Assembly (NCBI GenBank): GCA_037074765.1
Contig: JBAMDO010000090.1
Location: forward strand, 1-64,000
Length of the DNA: 64,000 bases
From: Mansonella perstans
Lineage: Eukaryota; Nematoda; Chromadorea; Rhabditida; Onchocercidae
Direction of reading: 5' to 3'
The notes under the pieces: generated by a model
The model's input: the letters and a program-made list of their open reading frames with translations, nothing else
Databases searched by the model: none
Told to the model about the DNA's origin: nothing
Position numbers and translations under genes: made by a program
Shown: piece by piece, positions 23,059 to 36,917 of the stretch
Layout: each line of letters starts with the position of its first letter
Numbering within the stretch: the stretch's first letter is position 1

Positions 23059-25723
23059 CACATAGGATACATTAAATTTTTTAAGTTGCTCTAATGCTAT
23101 GCAATGAGCACCGTTCTCCCGAAGAATTTATGGGAGATTCACAGAAATACTACATTGAACTACCAAGAAGAATGAATTCTCGAGTGGTAGATAGTTATCC
23201 TTGTCTGAAGTAATCATACTTAGTTTTAATTCTCCAATTACGTTATCACTAATTACAAAGTCAGTTCAATCCAATAAGAATCTTCGAGATATCTTATGCA
23301 ACGGATCATTCGTCCTCATATCAAATAGTCGGATCAGTCATTCTTGTTATCAACATTCAGCAGTCAATTTATACTCGCTAAAAAATCTTGCAAATATCAT
23401 GTTTCTGATGTCGGGAAAATTTTAAATAATGTTGGCTATTCATTGAAATTGTTGTAGGTCACGATAGGTCACGTTCAACATAATGGATAAGCAAATTTGT
23501 AAGAGTAATCCAAGTATGAAGTGAGCAGATATATTTAACCGGTAACAAATACATTCTTTCGAGGTTAAATTTAAAATTTAAAAAGAATAGCGAAAAAGTT
23601 CAAACTTTTGCTTTAAAATTATTTTTATTTTATTCAGTACAGTCTAGTTTTGCAAAAGAAGAAAATGGCTAGATTTCCATTATTTGTTCTTAAATTTAAT
23701 CTTACAGAAAGTCAACTGAACGAGATCGATGACAGTCAATGATATGCAAATTAACAGGTGTTGACATTCGTGCTGACCGGCGATCCCGACTGCGATATTT
23801 CTCAGGATGAACATTGAATAAATGTTCTATTTGCCTGGAAACATGGAAAATATCCGTTTTGATATTGCCATTGTTTTAAAAGTTTCTATTATTTTAAGAG
23901 TTAAGAAAAATTGTCTATCTCTTTTTTTTCTGCCACTTTTTGAATACTTATTCCAGCTTTTTTGAAAAAACTAAATGGTAAATTCGCAAACGTTCTTGGT
24001 GACATTTCGGCTAACTATGACTGCTAAATCAATGAAGTGTTAACTCAGAGATGATTTTATTGCAGTTAAATTTCCATCTGTCGCATATAATAGACATTGT
24101 GCGAAAATTTGTCCAGCAGTACTGATATTTTTAATTACATATTTCGTAAAAAACAAATTACATGTGCTACACCAAAAATATTACATTTTTTAGATGTTTA
24201 AAGATCTTTTTTTATTTGTAACTTTTTCTGTAAAATTGACACTTTCCTAGCATTTGTTGATGATCGCTAGAATTTAATTTCAAAGTTTATAAAAATATGT
24301 AATCAAATATGATGTTTTTAATTATACATTTCATAAAGAACAAATTATACAAGCTGACACGAGCAAATTAGAAAATTCTTATTAAAATTGTAAATATCCA
24401 AAAAAATTATATTTAATAAGAGAATGTTCAAATGCTCGAAATACATACATTCAGTGGTAGGTGTAAAGCATCATTATCAGCTTAGAATTATCAACTTAAG
24501 CATTAGCTGCTAGATTGTATGAATGATGGATGATAAATAGTTAAGCAAAGCATTTACAATTAAGAAAGATAACATTTTAAACTTGAAAGATATCGTAGTC
24601 TTCAAATTGTCAAGAAGTTAGATCTCAAATTTCTTATTACTGACAGAAGAATTTATGCAAGTTTTTACTTGTCATGCGATTTTAAATTTATCAACGACAT
24701 CTTCACAACTTTACTTAATTAATTTCAGTTCTTAATTTCTCTATCGAAAATTTTTTATTTTCATTCAAATTTTCTTATCTCTCCGTATTTGCTTAACTTA
24801 GACAGGCTTGTTATGCGGTAGGTTTGCAAGTAAATCACGATTATTCCTTTCAGATAATTGCTGGTTTATTTTTGTTCTCATAAGTTCACCTTTCTGTTTT
24901 TCAGGAATTCATCACTAAACAGAAGTAGCGATACTCATGAAAGTAATTAAATGCAACTGAAATTAATTACAGACTACAAAGACGAAGATTTAAACAACGA
25001 CATTGTTGGCTTGTTATTAACGCTAATCACAAACTAACATTGTCATTTTGGTGATTCGAAAATGAAAAATGAATGAATTGATGCTCTGAGTAAATTGATG
25101 ATTGTTTTCCTCCTACAGAAGTGCTTTTTTTCTCTATCAAACACAGCTACTTTCACACTGTAAATAGATTGGAATCTGTTCCAACTACTTGGTTTCGTTT
25201 TGATCTTTTTTTTTCGTTTACAAGATTAGTTTGATATAGCCGAGCAACGACTTGAACTAATGATCGATGCTATTTTCAAAGAGAAAAGAATATTTATTGA
25301 GCATTAAAGCAGTTGCTTTTAATAGAATTTTTTATATTTTCCTATGTTTCAGTTAGAAGACAAAGACTTTTTTGTATGAAATTAATAGGAAATGTTGTCA
25401 TAAAATTTATTTTTTCATGGCATGTAAGAGCAATTTTCTCTTCTTGCACGAAATATAGCAGTTAGAATAAACTATTCTTATCCCAAACTTTTTTTATTTT
25501 GCAGAGAAAGAAAGAAGAGATTAAATAAGATGAAAAGATAAATAATTTTAGCAAAAATTATATCATCTTTCAGTTGCACTAACATCGATAATAAGCAGTT
25601 AACAGATGACAAAAACTGGGAAAGTAAATTTGAAGTGTTAAATGAATGAACAAACCTTTTAGTTGAAGATAGTCGACTAAGTAGTACATTATCTGACCTT
25701 TCTCGCTCTACAGTAGCAGTCAT
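17174..25723 (-). CDS. Shaker-type (Kv1) voltage-gated potassium channel
   Basis: Fourteen exons, 5' to 3' on the minus strand: 25723-25656, 23834-23706, 21989-21959, 21580-21468, 20898-20806, 20627-20527, 20296-20124, 19978-19857, 19323-19215, 19070-18984, 18805-18625, 18509-18490, 17519-17420 and 17281-17174. The protein is about 477 aa. It has the T1 tetramerisation domain ([37 protein letters not shown]), S1 ending SFCLETLP, S2 [13 protein letters not shown]3 [12 protein letters not shown], the S4 sensor [19 protein letters not shown]5, the selectivity filter TMTTVGYGD, and S6 [13 protein letters not shown]1 lacks the CC zinc site of Shaw/Shab/Shal, which supports Shaker; the best nematode match should be SHK-1 (inference). 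ATG directly follows ATTTAG, suggesting trans-splicing. Exon 6 is 101 nt where 100 fits: an extra base in the run at 20580-20584 breaks the frame. Confidence 0.92.
22971..23062. repeat. (CA)n microsatellite
   Basis: About 46 CA units with one CG interruption near 23051, inside intron 2 of the potassium-channel gene. A looser CA-rich stretch precedes it from about 22915. Confidence 0.98.
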
Positions 25724-28700
25724 CTAAATCCAGTGGAATAATTCACTGTATACTGATGCCACATACATTCAGAGGAATAAAATTTGCCTCGGGAAGATTT
25801 CTTCTATCTTTCACAACCTTATGAAACATTATAATACAAAATGGATTAGGCTACAGGCTTCGGAGATTCTAGAAATCGCTTTTCGAAATCAATAGAAATT
25901 CAAGCAAATAAGCACTGCAAGCTAGCATAGATGAGAAAGGTAAGCAAATATTAGACATTTGTTTTAGCCCAAGAAAATTTTAATTCAAATTACAATAAAA
26001 CTACCAAATGCTGGAACTCATACCTCTCAGCATGGCTTATATTCAAAACAGTTGAAATTAAACTAAAGATGATTATTGAGACTTACGGACAATATTAAAT
26101 GCATTTATTAAACTAATTGACAGAAATAAGTTTCATTTCTTTCAAACAAATAGGATTAAAAATAAAACTCTTCATTTAAAATTAAAAATTTATTTTCGAA
26201 AAATTTACTTTTTTACCAGATTTTTGAATATTTTTTAACTGAATAAAATCCTATTCAAATCTAAATGTTACTTAAATTTTTTAAAAAATTTCAGCCATTG
26301 AGAAAGAACACTTGACAGCAAATCACCCTTGAAATTCTTCAATTAATTTAAGAGAATTAACGATTTACTGCGTTGTGATAAATAGAAATCAAGGCTGATT
26401 ATTTTCTCATATAATTTATGGTCATAAGACGACATCTAACTGTAATCGGAGAAATCATTTGAGAAATTCGTCGAATATTTAAAAACTAAAGTTTAATTTA
26501 TGATTAAACTTGTTCTTGACATTAATAGAATCACTTAAATTCATCCTTGACGCATAAAAACAAGTTTCCTCCTTCATTATTCCAATTAAAGCTTAATGAA
26601 GCAAAACTTTGTCTCGAACATTTTATTAACATGCTTGAACTACATTATTTTCTTTGCTATTCGTAACTCCTCCTACTAAATATCTTGATCAAAATATTAT
26701 ATGAAAAAGTGACACTTCAGTATAGAAATTTCTGTTAAATGTTTTTTTCAATTTCAATTGATTTCGGAATTTTCAGCTCAACAAAAATTGCACGTTTTTG
26801 AATAAAAAGTGTCCATTAAGGCAGAAATGGTCACTATGTCTGATGCGAAATATGACTTGATTCAGGACTACAAATAGCTGAATAAATATGAATTCAAGCT
26901 TATTAATTTTAGAAAACAATTTAACAATGATGAATTAAACACTTGTCAATCCTACTTTATTAGCGTCGCAATTATCCGTAAAAAGTGATGCAGCAGCCTT
27001 TGAAATACAATTTTGTTCCATATCCATTGAAAATTTCCTGAACAGCGAAGACTAGTTTCATCAAATAGATATAATAATATATGAACAATGAGTCAGCTTG
27101 TTTTGTGACATTTTGCCAAGCAAATACATACCAATCGAATTTTAAGAAGACTGATGGATAGATTTCCGAAATTCCACAATTTTCTATCTTAGAAAATGAG
27201 GAGGAATCCACTTAGTTGAGATATGAGAAAGAGAATTAGTTGAAAGTAATTTAGTTAAAAATTTAAAGGAAATTTCTTTCTGTTACGCCGAAAATCACAT
27301 TCATTCATCACCAATTTTCGGACTGAGCAGCTGACGAGTTCAAAATTAAACAATCGTTGACGTTTTCAGATCAGATAAAAAATTCAATTTCAACTGTTGA
27401 ATCAGTGTTGAATCAGTGGAAGTAAAAATAAAAAACTTCTTATCATTCTTATCTTTACTGTTAAAGATTTAAATGAACTTCTGTCTTATTATCTATTTGT
27501 GTTTGTTGACATTCAATTTGAATTTTTGGATTGTAAACTCAAATTTACTACATCAAATAATTCTAAATATTTATTTATTCCGATTCTAACAAATATTGGT
27601 TAGTAAAAGAGACAAGAAAGAATGAAGATTGTCGAGGAGAATTAGTTTAATACTTCGAACAAATGAGAATGAAAACTGAAACAATATAGGAGCAGCTGTG
27701 AATAAAAGATTGGAATGAATGATTAATTTTGATTAAAAACTGAAAAACAATAGCAAAGCTTACAATTTTATCTGATGAAAATTTGCTCGTAAATTTAAAT
27801 GTCATATTATGAGAATTGCACTGATCAATTTATGTGACGAGCAGTTGTTTTATTCAATCAGACTGAATGTGACGAAAATTTTCAGAGATGTGCTTCAGCT
27901 AATACTAAATGATTTCTCTCGAATCAAAAATTATTGCAGTGATGGAAATTGTTTTAAAATTTCGTCAGGAAAAAAAGAGAAAAGAGAGAGAAACAAATGA
28001 TTTTGTTTTCAATTATATAATTGCCTGAAATAGCAAGATTGGAGGAAAAAATTTATTGGGCAAATTGAAAAAGTATCGTTTGCGCAATTTTCAATTAAAA
28101 TCATTAGGTTAATAATTATAGTATATAATCTTTCTGATTTGATAATATTTCACTGGCTCATTCTATGCCATAAGAGATTCTACCCGATAGCGATTTACAG
28201 AGAGACAGCAATTGCTCGGGTAAATAAAATTGATGGGTGTAGTACTGGCACTAGTTTTTGCACACCAAAAAATGAAATCAGGCTGAGAAGTGGTTGGCGC
28301 TTTATATTCTCCAGATGTGTTATCAATGAATTTTAAAGTGTAATTCCGAAGAACTTTTTGAATACAATTTCTGAAATAATCTTCCAAAGAGCAAAATCAC
28401 TCCTAGTTTGTTCCGTGAGGAGCTGAAAGAAAAAACAATAATTGCTTACTAGTTTTCACTGCATTTTTGATTAGAATGATAGTGGTGATGGATTTCATGC
28501 ATGTAATAAATTAGAAGTACTCTAGAAGCTGAATTAATTATTGATTAGAAATACCAATATTTATTAACCAATTAGGAATTACGCTCGCAATTTATGAACA
28601 AAAATCCCAGTAAAGTTTGAATTTTTAATGGTAGTTAATTTGTCGAATATTCTAATTAGCGTTTAGTTGGATGCTTTTCATTTACGGACTTTTTACTCGA

Positions 28701-31700
28701 AAGTTTTGAAAATGAACTTCATAAAATGATGGAATGACATGAAATGAAAATTATTTTCCAAACAAGAAAAAGGGATCATTAATTGAGCAAACTTTTGTAA
28801 ATTAATAAATGAACAGCGCTGAAATGAGACCTCCCAAAAAAACGGATGAAAATTCGAAATATGCAAATAAAAAGCACTACCGAAAAGTAAAATTGATAGC
28901 AGCAATTCATACTCCAAGTGAAACGGACTCCAGAATTTTTATGAACGACGAAAAGTGTACGGAGCTTGATCTGATTATCTTCAAGCAGAATATTTGGTTA
29001 AATAGGAGTTATTGTATTCAAGTGATTCATCAACTCTGATAAAGAGGAGATCAGTTGAAATATAAAAAAATGAGGAAATTAGTTCTTAGGCAGACATAGA
29101 AGGAATAATTAATTTCGATCTTCCAAAGAGATCCCATACATGCACTTTATTTTTCAGTAGACGATACAGAAGGAATTAAAACAGAAATCCTCATCTTTTG
29201 GATCCTTGAAATACATCACTTCATGAAGGTGTTAGCCGATCAACAATAGCTAAGATTTTAGCAAGTAATATATTCGAACATAAAATATTTCCTGCATAAA
29301 TAAGTCTTAAATCAAACTTTAACAAAATGTTGTACGAATCAGTTGTATTACTTCTGAAGTTATTTGTTGAGAATATGAAATTGATATGACGGTATTATTA
29401 CCATCTCTTCAACATTTGAAATAAAGCTTGTTAGAAAATCAAATTTCTCCCAAAAATGACAGGAAATGTATTTGTAAAGTAGACATTCATTGAAAGAATT
29501 CAGAAGCTTTTTTTTTGAAAATCCACTTTTAAAGGATATCTCGCTTCGGCGAAAGAATTAGAAATTCCGAAGAGACATTTTTTTAGTTGAAAAAACAAAA
29601 AAGAGAAAACGATTACATGTTTTCTTAATTCGATGAAATTTTGAAAAATTTAGAAAAAGATCAAAGATCTGTGTCTACTCCGTAAAGCAATTCCCATTTT
29701 TTTAAAACTTTTATCTGATGCCTTAATTTATTCAGAAATATCATATTTCTATTTCGCTTTAATGTATATTCACAAGTCGATGTTAAAGTATCTGTTTGCT
29801 TTAAGGTAACCAACAGGAAGACTTCACTAAAAATTTGACTTAACATACTGGTAAAATTTTCTGGTATATAAAGAAGATCAATACATAGATATCAGCCATA
29901 TATTCTAGCAAATATCTCAGATACTTTAAGACTGATAAACAAATAAGTGCAAACAAGTGTTTTTGAAAATTAATGAAATATTTGCATTGGAGCATATCTG
30001 TAGCCAACCATTTTGTTCACTTCTATATTGTTTTCATTATTAGTACTAATTACTCCTGTTTTAAATTATAAAGTGGATTGACATTTACATAGATGTGATC
30101 ATAATTATCATATTTATCATGTTGATTGTTCTCGATATATGTGCTGAAGAAATTTCAACTTGTACGGAAAGGATCAACCAATTACAAATTTAAGTTAAAA
30201 AAATATTTTAAGACAATTTTTTTATAAAAAAAAAATGAAATTGAAAAATTGGAAAAACATTATATTTCCTCAATTGATTCAAAGTAATAAAAGAAAAAAA
30301 AAGCAATTTGTATTTGACAATCAAAAGATGGAATTCATAATAATGAATATATTCCGTAATAAAATTTTATCTTAATATCGCTTTCTTCTGCCTCTTTCAT
30401 CCGACCGTTTTCATTTTTTGCCTTTTTATTTATATTTGAAAGCCGCTTTATAAATTATGTTACGAAAAAATGTAATGCATAATTTATGAAATACCAAAAG
30501 TGCAAGAGAGGGTAAAAACTGAAAATAGTAGAATAATATTTTTCAGTTATTTTTTCAATGACTCATAAGGAATTGTTAAATAAGGAATTGTTTTTGCGCC
30601 AGATAGGCTATTTTCATTTTTTGCTTTATTTCTAGCTGCATCTAATAAAATATCTTACATATTACAGTTCACGGGACACAAGCATCTTATAAATACTTCT
30701 CGTAATTAATTAAAAATTCTATTAAATGATTAAATGAAATTAATTTATGTAATATATAGCGCTATCACTAATACTGTGAATATAGGATGAAACGATTAGG
30801 AAATGTCAGTTAATGTCTTAACCAATTTCATCTACTTGCGCATCTTAAAAATAGCTCAAAAAATATTTCAATCTATTCTTTCTTTGCTCTCACATAATTT
30901 TTTTTTGTCGTTAATATCGATCGTAATTTCTAGCAAAGAATTTTAATGCCTATTCTTTCTCTCTTTTTTCTATCTTTTTTTCTATTTTGGCCCTGGCCAA
31001 AACATAAAATGCAAATATTGAAAAACTTTGCTTGTGAATGTTTCTGTAACATACGGTAGGCATAAACGAAAGACGTCGCTTACGTAATATTTAATTAGTT
31101 ATGCTCTTTTCAAACTGTATTTTTAAGGTTCTTTTTTTTTGTCACTGTTTATTATATATCGATATGAACTACGATCAAGTCATAACTAAGACTTTCTAAG
31201 CAAATAATAATTCAAATCTAATTACGATGTAAAACAGAAATGATTTGTAGTACTGGGAAGAAAAGTCCAAAGTTTTTTATCAATTAAAAAAAAATTCCCA
31301 GTGCTCTTATAAATCTTGTCCGTAAAAAATTTATCCGTTACTTAAATTTTGTATTGATCTCATGAAAGTATGATCGAAAATAGCTGATAATGTTAAGGTT
31401 AATTGGAATGATGTATTTTTCGTTTTATTTCATAACTTGCCTCAATTATTTGCATTTTAAAATCTTTTAAATGATATAAAATGAACTATAAAGCAAAAAA
31501 ATTGAGCGCAAAGGCTGTAATAATATGTTTGCATTGTCCACTTGTTTCAAAATATTTATTGATCAGCATTTGACACTTTACAGCAGATATTCTAAGCTTG
31601 ACAACTCATTTGCAAATTTTCTTCATTTTCAAATCTATTTCATTCATTGAAAAGAATACTCTGAACCTTTATAAGAAATGAGAAATTTACTGTAATAAAA

Positions 31701-31902
31701 TTTGACCTATAACAATATTCCACGCAACCTTATTGACAAGTAATAAAATCAGTGCTGAAATTTCAAGCAAGTGAATTATCAGTGCAGTGAAGATTTATAG
31801 ATGATTTATAAAAAAGGAAAGATTTTTAAATGAGTTCTGCTAAAATAGAAAAACAGCCACTTAAAAATTTCTTCTTAAAAAAATAACATAATGTAATTCT
31901 AC

Positions 31903-31959
31903 CTGCAATGTGAGAAAGTGAACATAACCCAGCACAGAACACAGCTTGATAATCCCTTC
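31903..31959 (-). other. Exon-like segment with good splice sites
   Basis: A 57-base segment on the minus strand has GGATTTCAG before it and GTAGAA after it. It is open in two frames, one reading RDYQAVFCAGLCSLSHIAG. It lies 6.2 kb upstream of the channel ATG on the same strand, so it could be an upstream exon of that gene or chance. No homology recognised. Confidence 0.25.
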
Positions 31960-33948
31960 CTGAAATCCAAAAATTTAGACTATTTCTTATGATCAATACA
32001 TCAGCAAAATAATCAAACGGTTAAGTTTAACGCAATTATTCCTTTAATGCGAATAATAACTTTTTAAATTCGAAAAGTAAACAGAAAAAAAGAAATATGC
32101 GACAGCAACATTTAAAGTCGAGAAAGAAAATAAGACAAGAAAATAAGAAAATTCAATTCTAAGAAACTAATTAATTTTAAAGAATGATAAATTCTGTCAA
32201 AATATATCTCCTTGGATATAATCCTTCTATAGCATTACTTCTTTCATGAGTAATCTCAAGTATTAGCACAATGAGAAGTCGGAAAAAACCCCAAGTGAAA
32301 TATTGAATTCAATCAGTAATCTAATCTGTTTGCACTAATTTTAGAAAATTTTTTTGCTAAAGATGAATCGCTGCAAAATTTTAAAAATAATTTTCTTCTA
32401 ATCGATTTGAAGCATTAAAAAAACTTGTAGACCAAAATTCCGTAAAATTTTTTATCAATTGAGAATATTTATATTTCATTTTCTTCTATTCAACTGAACA
32501 CGTCTTCCTGTTCGTTGAATTTTTTCAGTGGTTGTTTATTATCAGTTTCTCTGGTAAGATCATTGCAACTACAAGGCATTGAAAAAATCTCTCATGACTG
32601 ATGAAAATATGTATCTAATGAAACGCTTGAAAAAATGACCAATGGTAAGATGGCAATCCGATTATGGTACAAATTGCAGTTAAATCAAGATCACCAACAG
32701 AGTTTAATGATAAAAAGCGTCTCTTCTAGTTTTTCTGCCATCGGAATTATAGTGCTAGCGCAGAGCATAGAATTTTTATGATCATCAAAATCATAAATAC
32801 CTGCAGTTACTCTTGCTATTTTCAGACAAAAAACTTGATCACTTTTTCCAAACAATCATCACGAATCGTTTCCAGAACTTGAAAACGAATCACTTTTAAA
32901 TTTTGCATGATTCTGCATAAAATCGGATTATCTGGATATATCTTTTGCAGAAAAATTAACAATCAAAAGAATATGATTGCGGCATTGTTGTACTGGAAAA
33001 TTTCAATTCGAAATTGTCACAAACATTTTCCTTTTCAAAACAAAGCCCTTTCAGTTATCATGAAAGTTTAAATAGACGATAAAAACGGCAAGTATTAATA
33101 TTTAAGAATTAACAGATGCCAAATTTATAAACGAGACAAAAAGAGATTCCAAGAAAATTCTGAACCTACTTTCCGATCGCATCCATAAACTCCATAGTTA
33201 AAAATTTTCGCTGGAAATGTTAATTTAAACGAAATCTGGGTTCAAAAGCCAATACACTTGAAGTCCTATGTTTTTTCTCCTCAATTAGTAAAACTGAGAA
33301 AGCACAAAAAATTAATGAATCGGAAGACCCAAGTATCAATCAAAGGGAAGGTATGTAGCAGTAGGAAATTCACTAGCTTTTTAAAAATTTATAAGATCAA
33401 GACAACATGGTGAACTTAATTCGAAAAATGACTATTTTAAAGTGATTTAAGCTAGTTGAACTGCGAAGACAAAAAGTGAATGAGTAAAAAGTAAACAGAG
33501 AGAAATAGAGGTCTATATTAACAAAACACGGAGACTAATAAATTATCGAAGTTGCAATGTGTCATGCTATGCTAATTGATGGGAAGCTACTTCGTTTTAA
33601 ATAAATTAAATATTATTTCGAAAAAATTTTGCAAGAAATAAATAATTTGTAATTGAAAAGGAAATGAAAACACTAAATGTTTTGCAGCATATTCTTTCTT
33701 CAAATTTTTTCCTTGAAATCAACAGTTTTCCAACAATTTATAATTGTTGCTCAAAATTAAGGAATAATGGTGATGTGATACAACAAGCATAAGCTTGAAG
33801 CTGATCTTCGCTTAACAATCCAGATCTGGTTACTAATAATTTTCTGTAATCAGCAATTATTTTTATAATGATGCAACTGCAAACGCAACTCCACACCATC
33901 AGAAGAGACACACAAGTGCTCCTATTATCAGTTTGGAATAGGAGAAAG

Positions 33949-34053
33949 TAATGAGGTCCCCAGTTAATGACTCCTGTTGGTAATGAGGTTTACCAGTTAA
34001 TGACTCCTGTTGGTAATGAAGTTTCCCAGTTAATGACTCCTGTTGGTAATGAG
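33949..34053. repeat. 33-bp minisatellite, three units
   Basis: Three tandem copies of a CCAGTTAATGACTCCTGTTG unit, 33 bases long, with single-base differences, plus a partial unit at the left. The period is a multiple of three, so an open frame reads MTPVGNEV repeats, but there is no other sign of coding. Confidence 0.85.
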
Positions 34054-34910
34054 ATGAACATTTCAAACCACACTAGCTCTAAAAATGTCCATTACCATTA
34101 CACATGCACATATGCATGCAACCACACTTCTCAACACTTTCGCACTTTCTTTTTAATTAACCGATTTTTATTTGAGAAGTTTGCTTAATGAAAAAAGTTT
34201 TGCAAGTTATCTCTCTGTTTTATGTCATCGATTACCGGAATTTGATATCGCCTTTTATTTCGTTAAAAACTGCAGTGAATATTCAAAATTATTTCAACTG
34301 CCGCAGGATGTTTCCCAGTTTGTTATTGTATTAACTAATCACCACTGTTGCTAACATTTGTTATCAGCGAAATGAATGATCTAGAGTTATCATTTATATT
34401 AATATATTACATAAATTATATTAAATCATCTGAATTATCATAAAACATTGGCTTCTGCTAGATACATGAATGAACATTAGCACAAAAAATCAATCGAGGC
34501 CATTCTTCTAAAGAAGAATGACAAACCTGAACTTTACACACTGTTAAAAGCTTAGATAAACTGGCATAATTCTTAAGAATTCGTTTTGAAAAAACCATGA
34601 TTCTGAATCAGAAACAGAAGTAATCACATTGACTGTTAGCTTAGAATTCCGCTATTGAAAACTTATTTGAAAAATTAAACAGTAACAAGTTGCAGAGAAA
34701 TTGAATTACAGCAATTAATTAACAAAAAACAGCTTGAAAATAACAAATGAAAAGTTATAACGATTAGTGAAGATACTTTAACAATAATATTGAAAGACAA
34801 AAAAAAAAAACATTAATGACACTAATAAATTATAACTGTTACAACATCAAAGAAAGACCTATGAGTCGAACTGTAAAATTCGAAAATACAAAACAGCTGC
34901 ATACTTTTTG

Positions 34911-36907
34911 TTACTCTGCTTTCTTTCCAGCAAGAATGATTCTACGATCATCGATGAAAGCTGATAGCATCCAGCCAATTACAGGGCATATCCAATAGGT
35001 CATAATAAACCAAACAACATTCAGTCCATCACAGCCATATAAACGCGATGAAGCAACTGTTGGATTAAGTCCAGGGACACCAATAAATAATAGTGCTGAA
35101 AAAGCTGATAAGTCTACTTAATTCATTTACTTATAAAGATAAATCAGCAGTAAGCAGACCATTCACTGCTTAATGTTTAACTGAGGCTAAATTATGATTA
35201 CAAAATGCTTAGGAAATCAACATCTCCAAACATAAGCAGCTCCAATCACACAATTATTTACGAATCCACCGCAAATAATAAATTTTGCCCAGTATTTCGA
35301 CAAAATCACTTTTTTGCAACCGTGACCATGTAACTTTTGAAACTAACATGCCTAAAACAATAAAATTGGATTCTAATTTTATGCAAAGAAACATAAAAAC
35401 GAACCAAACGTCAATAATGATGACACAACGGTTGGAGCTAAAAATTTCTTGGAACTTGCCGGAATGCGACAAAGAATGTAGCGCATTAGAAAACAACCAA
35501 CTATTTCGAAGAAGGGGACGAATATAAATGGAACCTAAAATGAAAAAAACACTGATATGCTCCACCAACAGATTCTTCGACATTCACTTACTACTAAAAT
35601 AATTAAATAAAAACTAAACAAACCAAACAAAATTCGTCTGTTAAGCATTAATGAAAAACCATATTTTCAGCATAATTGGTAGGAAAATATTATAAATTAC
35701 AATGGATTTACACAGACCCAATACCAGATATTTTAATCGTACATTTATTCCATAACTTCTTTAATCTTAACTTAAAGATAAAAATCTTTACAAACATTTC
35801 TTAAAAGAATTTCTTTAAAAAAATTTCCTAAAAGAAAAACCAAAAATATATCTGAGATATGGAAGATAAAGAAAAGTTCACAAATATCTTTCTTCTTCGG
35901 AAACCGAAGACACGCTTAGAATTATTTATTCTCTTTTTAACGGATAAACATTTTCAATCTTCAAAAGATTCTTGATCCAACAAGTTCCAACCTTATAAGT
36001 GAGTTCACAGCTTATAAGCCTGTAGAAAAAAGCATGATCAGACGACAGATCCAATGACCAGTACCATAAATTACGTGCTACTCGATAAGCCAAATAACCA
36101 CCAATCACTTCGCCAGCTATTGTTATTAATAATCTCTTAAACCTGCAATTCTTATGAATAGATTTTACAATTATTTGTTTGCTATCATCAAATATCAAGG
36201 ATGACAACAACGTCATTGTGAATAACTTAATTAATACTTGAATAAAAACAAAATGAAGAACCAACGGAAAAATTCCTTTATAGTACAATTCAATTGGAGC
36301 TAATGGGGAGACATATGCTTCTCGATTCATAATTGTGGCAGAAAAAACTAGCAAAGCAGCGATAAGAAAGAAACCCAATAAGCCATAATGTCGAATAATC
36401 ACCGCTGCAACACCAAGTCGTAATTCTCGTTTATTCCTAACACCAAACATATATGAGATTCATACATCGTATAATGAATGTTGGCTATCAATAATATAGA
36501 AAAATATTACCGTTTTCATAAACGCAAGCACACATTTGTGTTGTTGCTATTATTTCCATGAGAAAATGATATAGCAAAGAACCAGCTGTTTCATATCTGA
36601 AAAATTATCAAATTCATAACAAAAGTTTTTAAGACAAAAACATTAACCAGTAAGAAAATATTTTGATAAAATAAATATAGTTATTTCTTAAAAAATCTAT
36701 CTAAATCTTAATTTTACAAATTGTAGGGAAAATGTTGCTTGAATAATTTTAGAAAAAAATAATTTAATGTTTCTGATAATGAAAAACAAACAAATAAACA
36801 ACTTACTTCTCAACAAGTTTACGAGTCAATTCAGCAATTAAAAAAACTGATAGATAGAAGCACATAGCCACAAGAAGTGGATAGAAATTAACCTCTGTGC
36901 TTAGCAT
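34911..36907 (-). CDS. Unorthodox aquaporin (AQP11/12-like superaquaporin)
   Basis: Six exons close in frame: 36907-36807, 36596-36511, 36404-36266, 36142-35992, 35534-35405 and 35095-34911, giving 263 residues. Several hydrophobic spans fit the six-helix aquaporin fold; MCACVYENAVIIRHYG and IGGYLAYRVARNLW are typical of the AQP11 branch. The first NPA box is replaced by SPL (S95-P96-L97). The second is NPT (213-215). Cys224 lies exactly nine residues after that box, the defining mark of superaquaporins. The protein ends KKAE, a dilysine KKxx motif that predicts retention in the endoplasmic reticulum, like mammalian AQP11. C. elegans AQP-9/10/11 are the expected relatives. It likely moves water, glycerol or peroxide across internal membranes (inference). 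ATG lies ten bases after TTTCAG, so trans-splicing is likely. Confidence 0.9.
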
Positions 36908-36917
36908 GGTTCACTAC

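Larger units (their letters stand above)
25724..34910. other. Gene-poor region of about 9 kb
   Basis: Very AT-rich sequence between the 5' end of the potassium channel and the 3' end of the aquaporin. I found no domain-bearing exon. Short ORFs such as 28163-28387 and 28809-29039 resemble nothing I know. It may hold promoter, 5' UTR exons or enhancers of the channel gene. Contents noted separately: one exon-like segment at 31903-31959 and a 33-bp minisatellite near 33.95 kb. Confidence 0.55.

Noticed and set aside
28163..28387. Minus-strand ORF of 74 aa
   Set aside because: No motif, no splice support, and ORFs of this length are expected by chance across 9 kb.
33949..34053. CRISPR-like array or repeat-containing coding gene
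   Set aside because: Units are contiguous with no unique spacers, and the open frame depends only on the 33-base period. This is a simple minisatellite.
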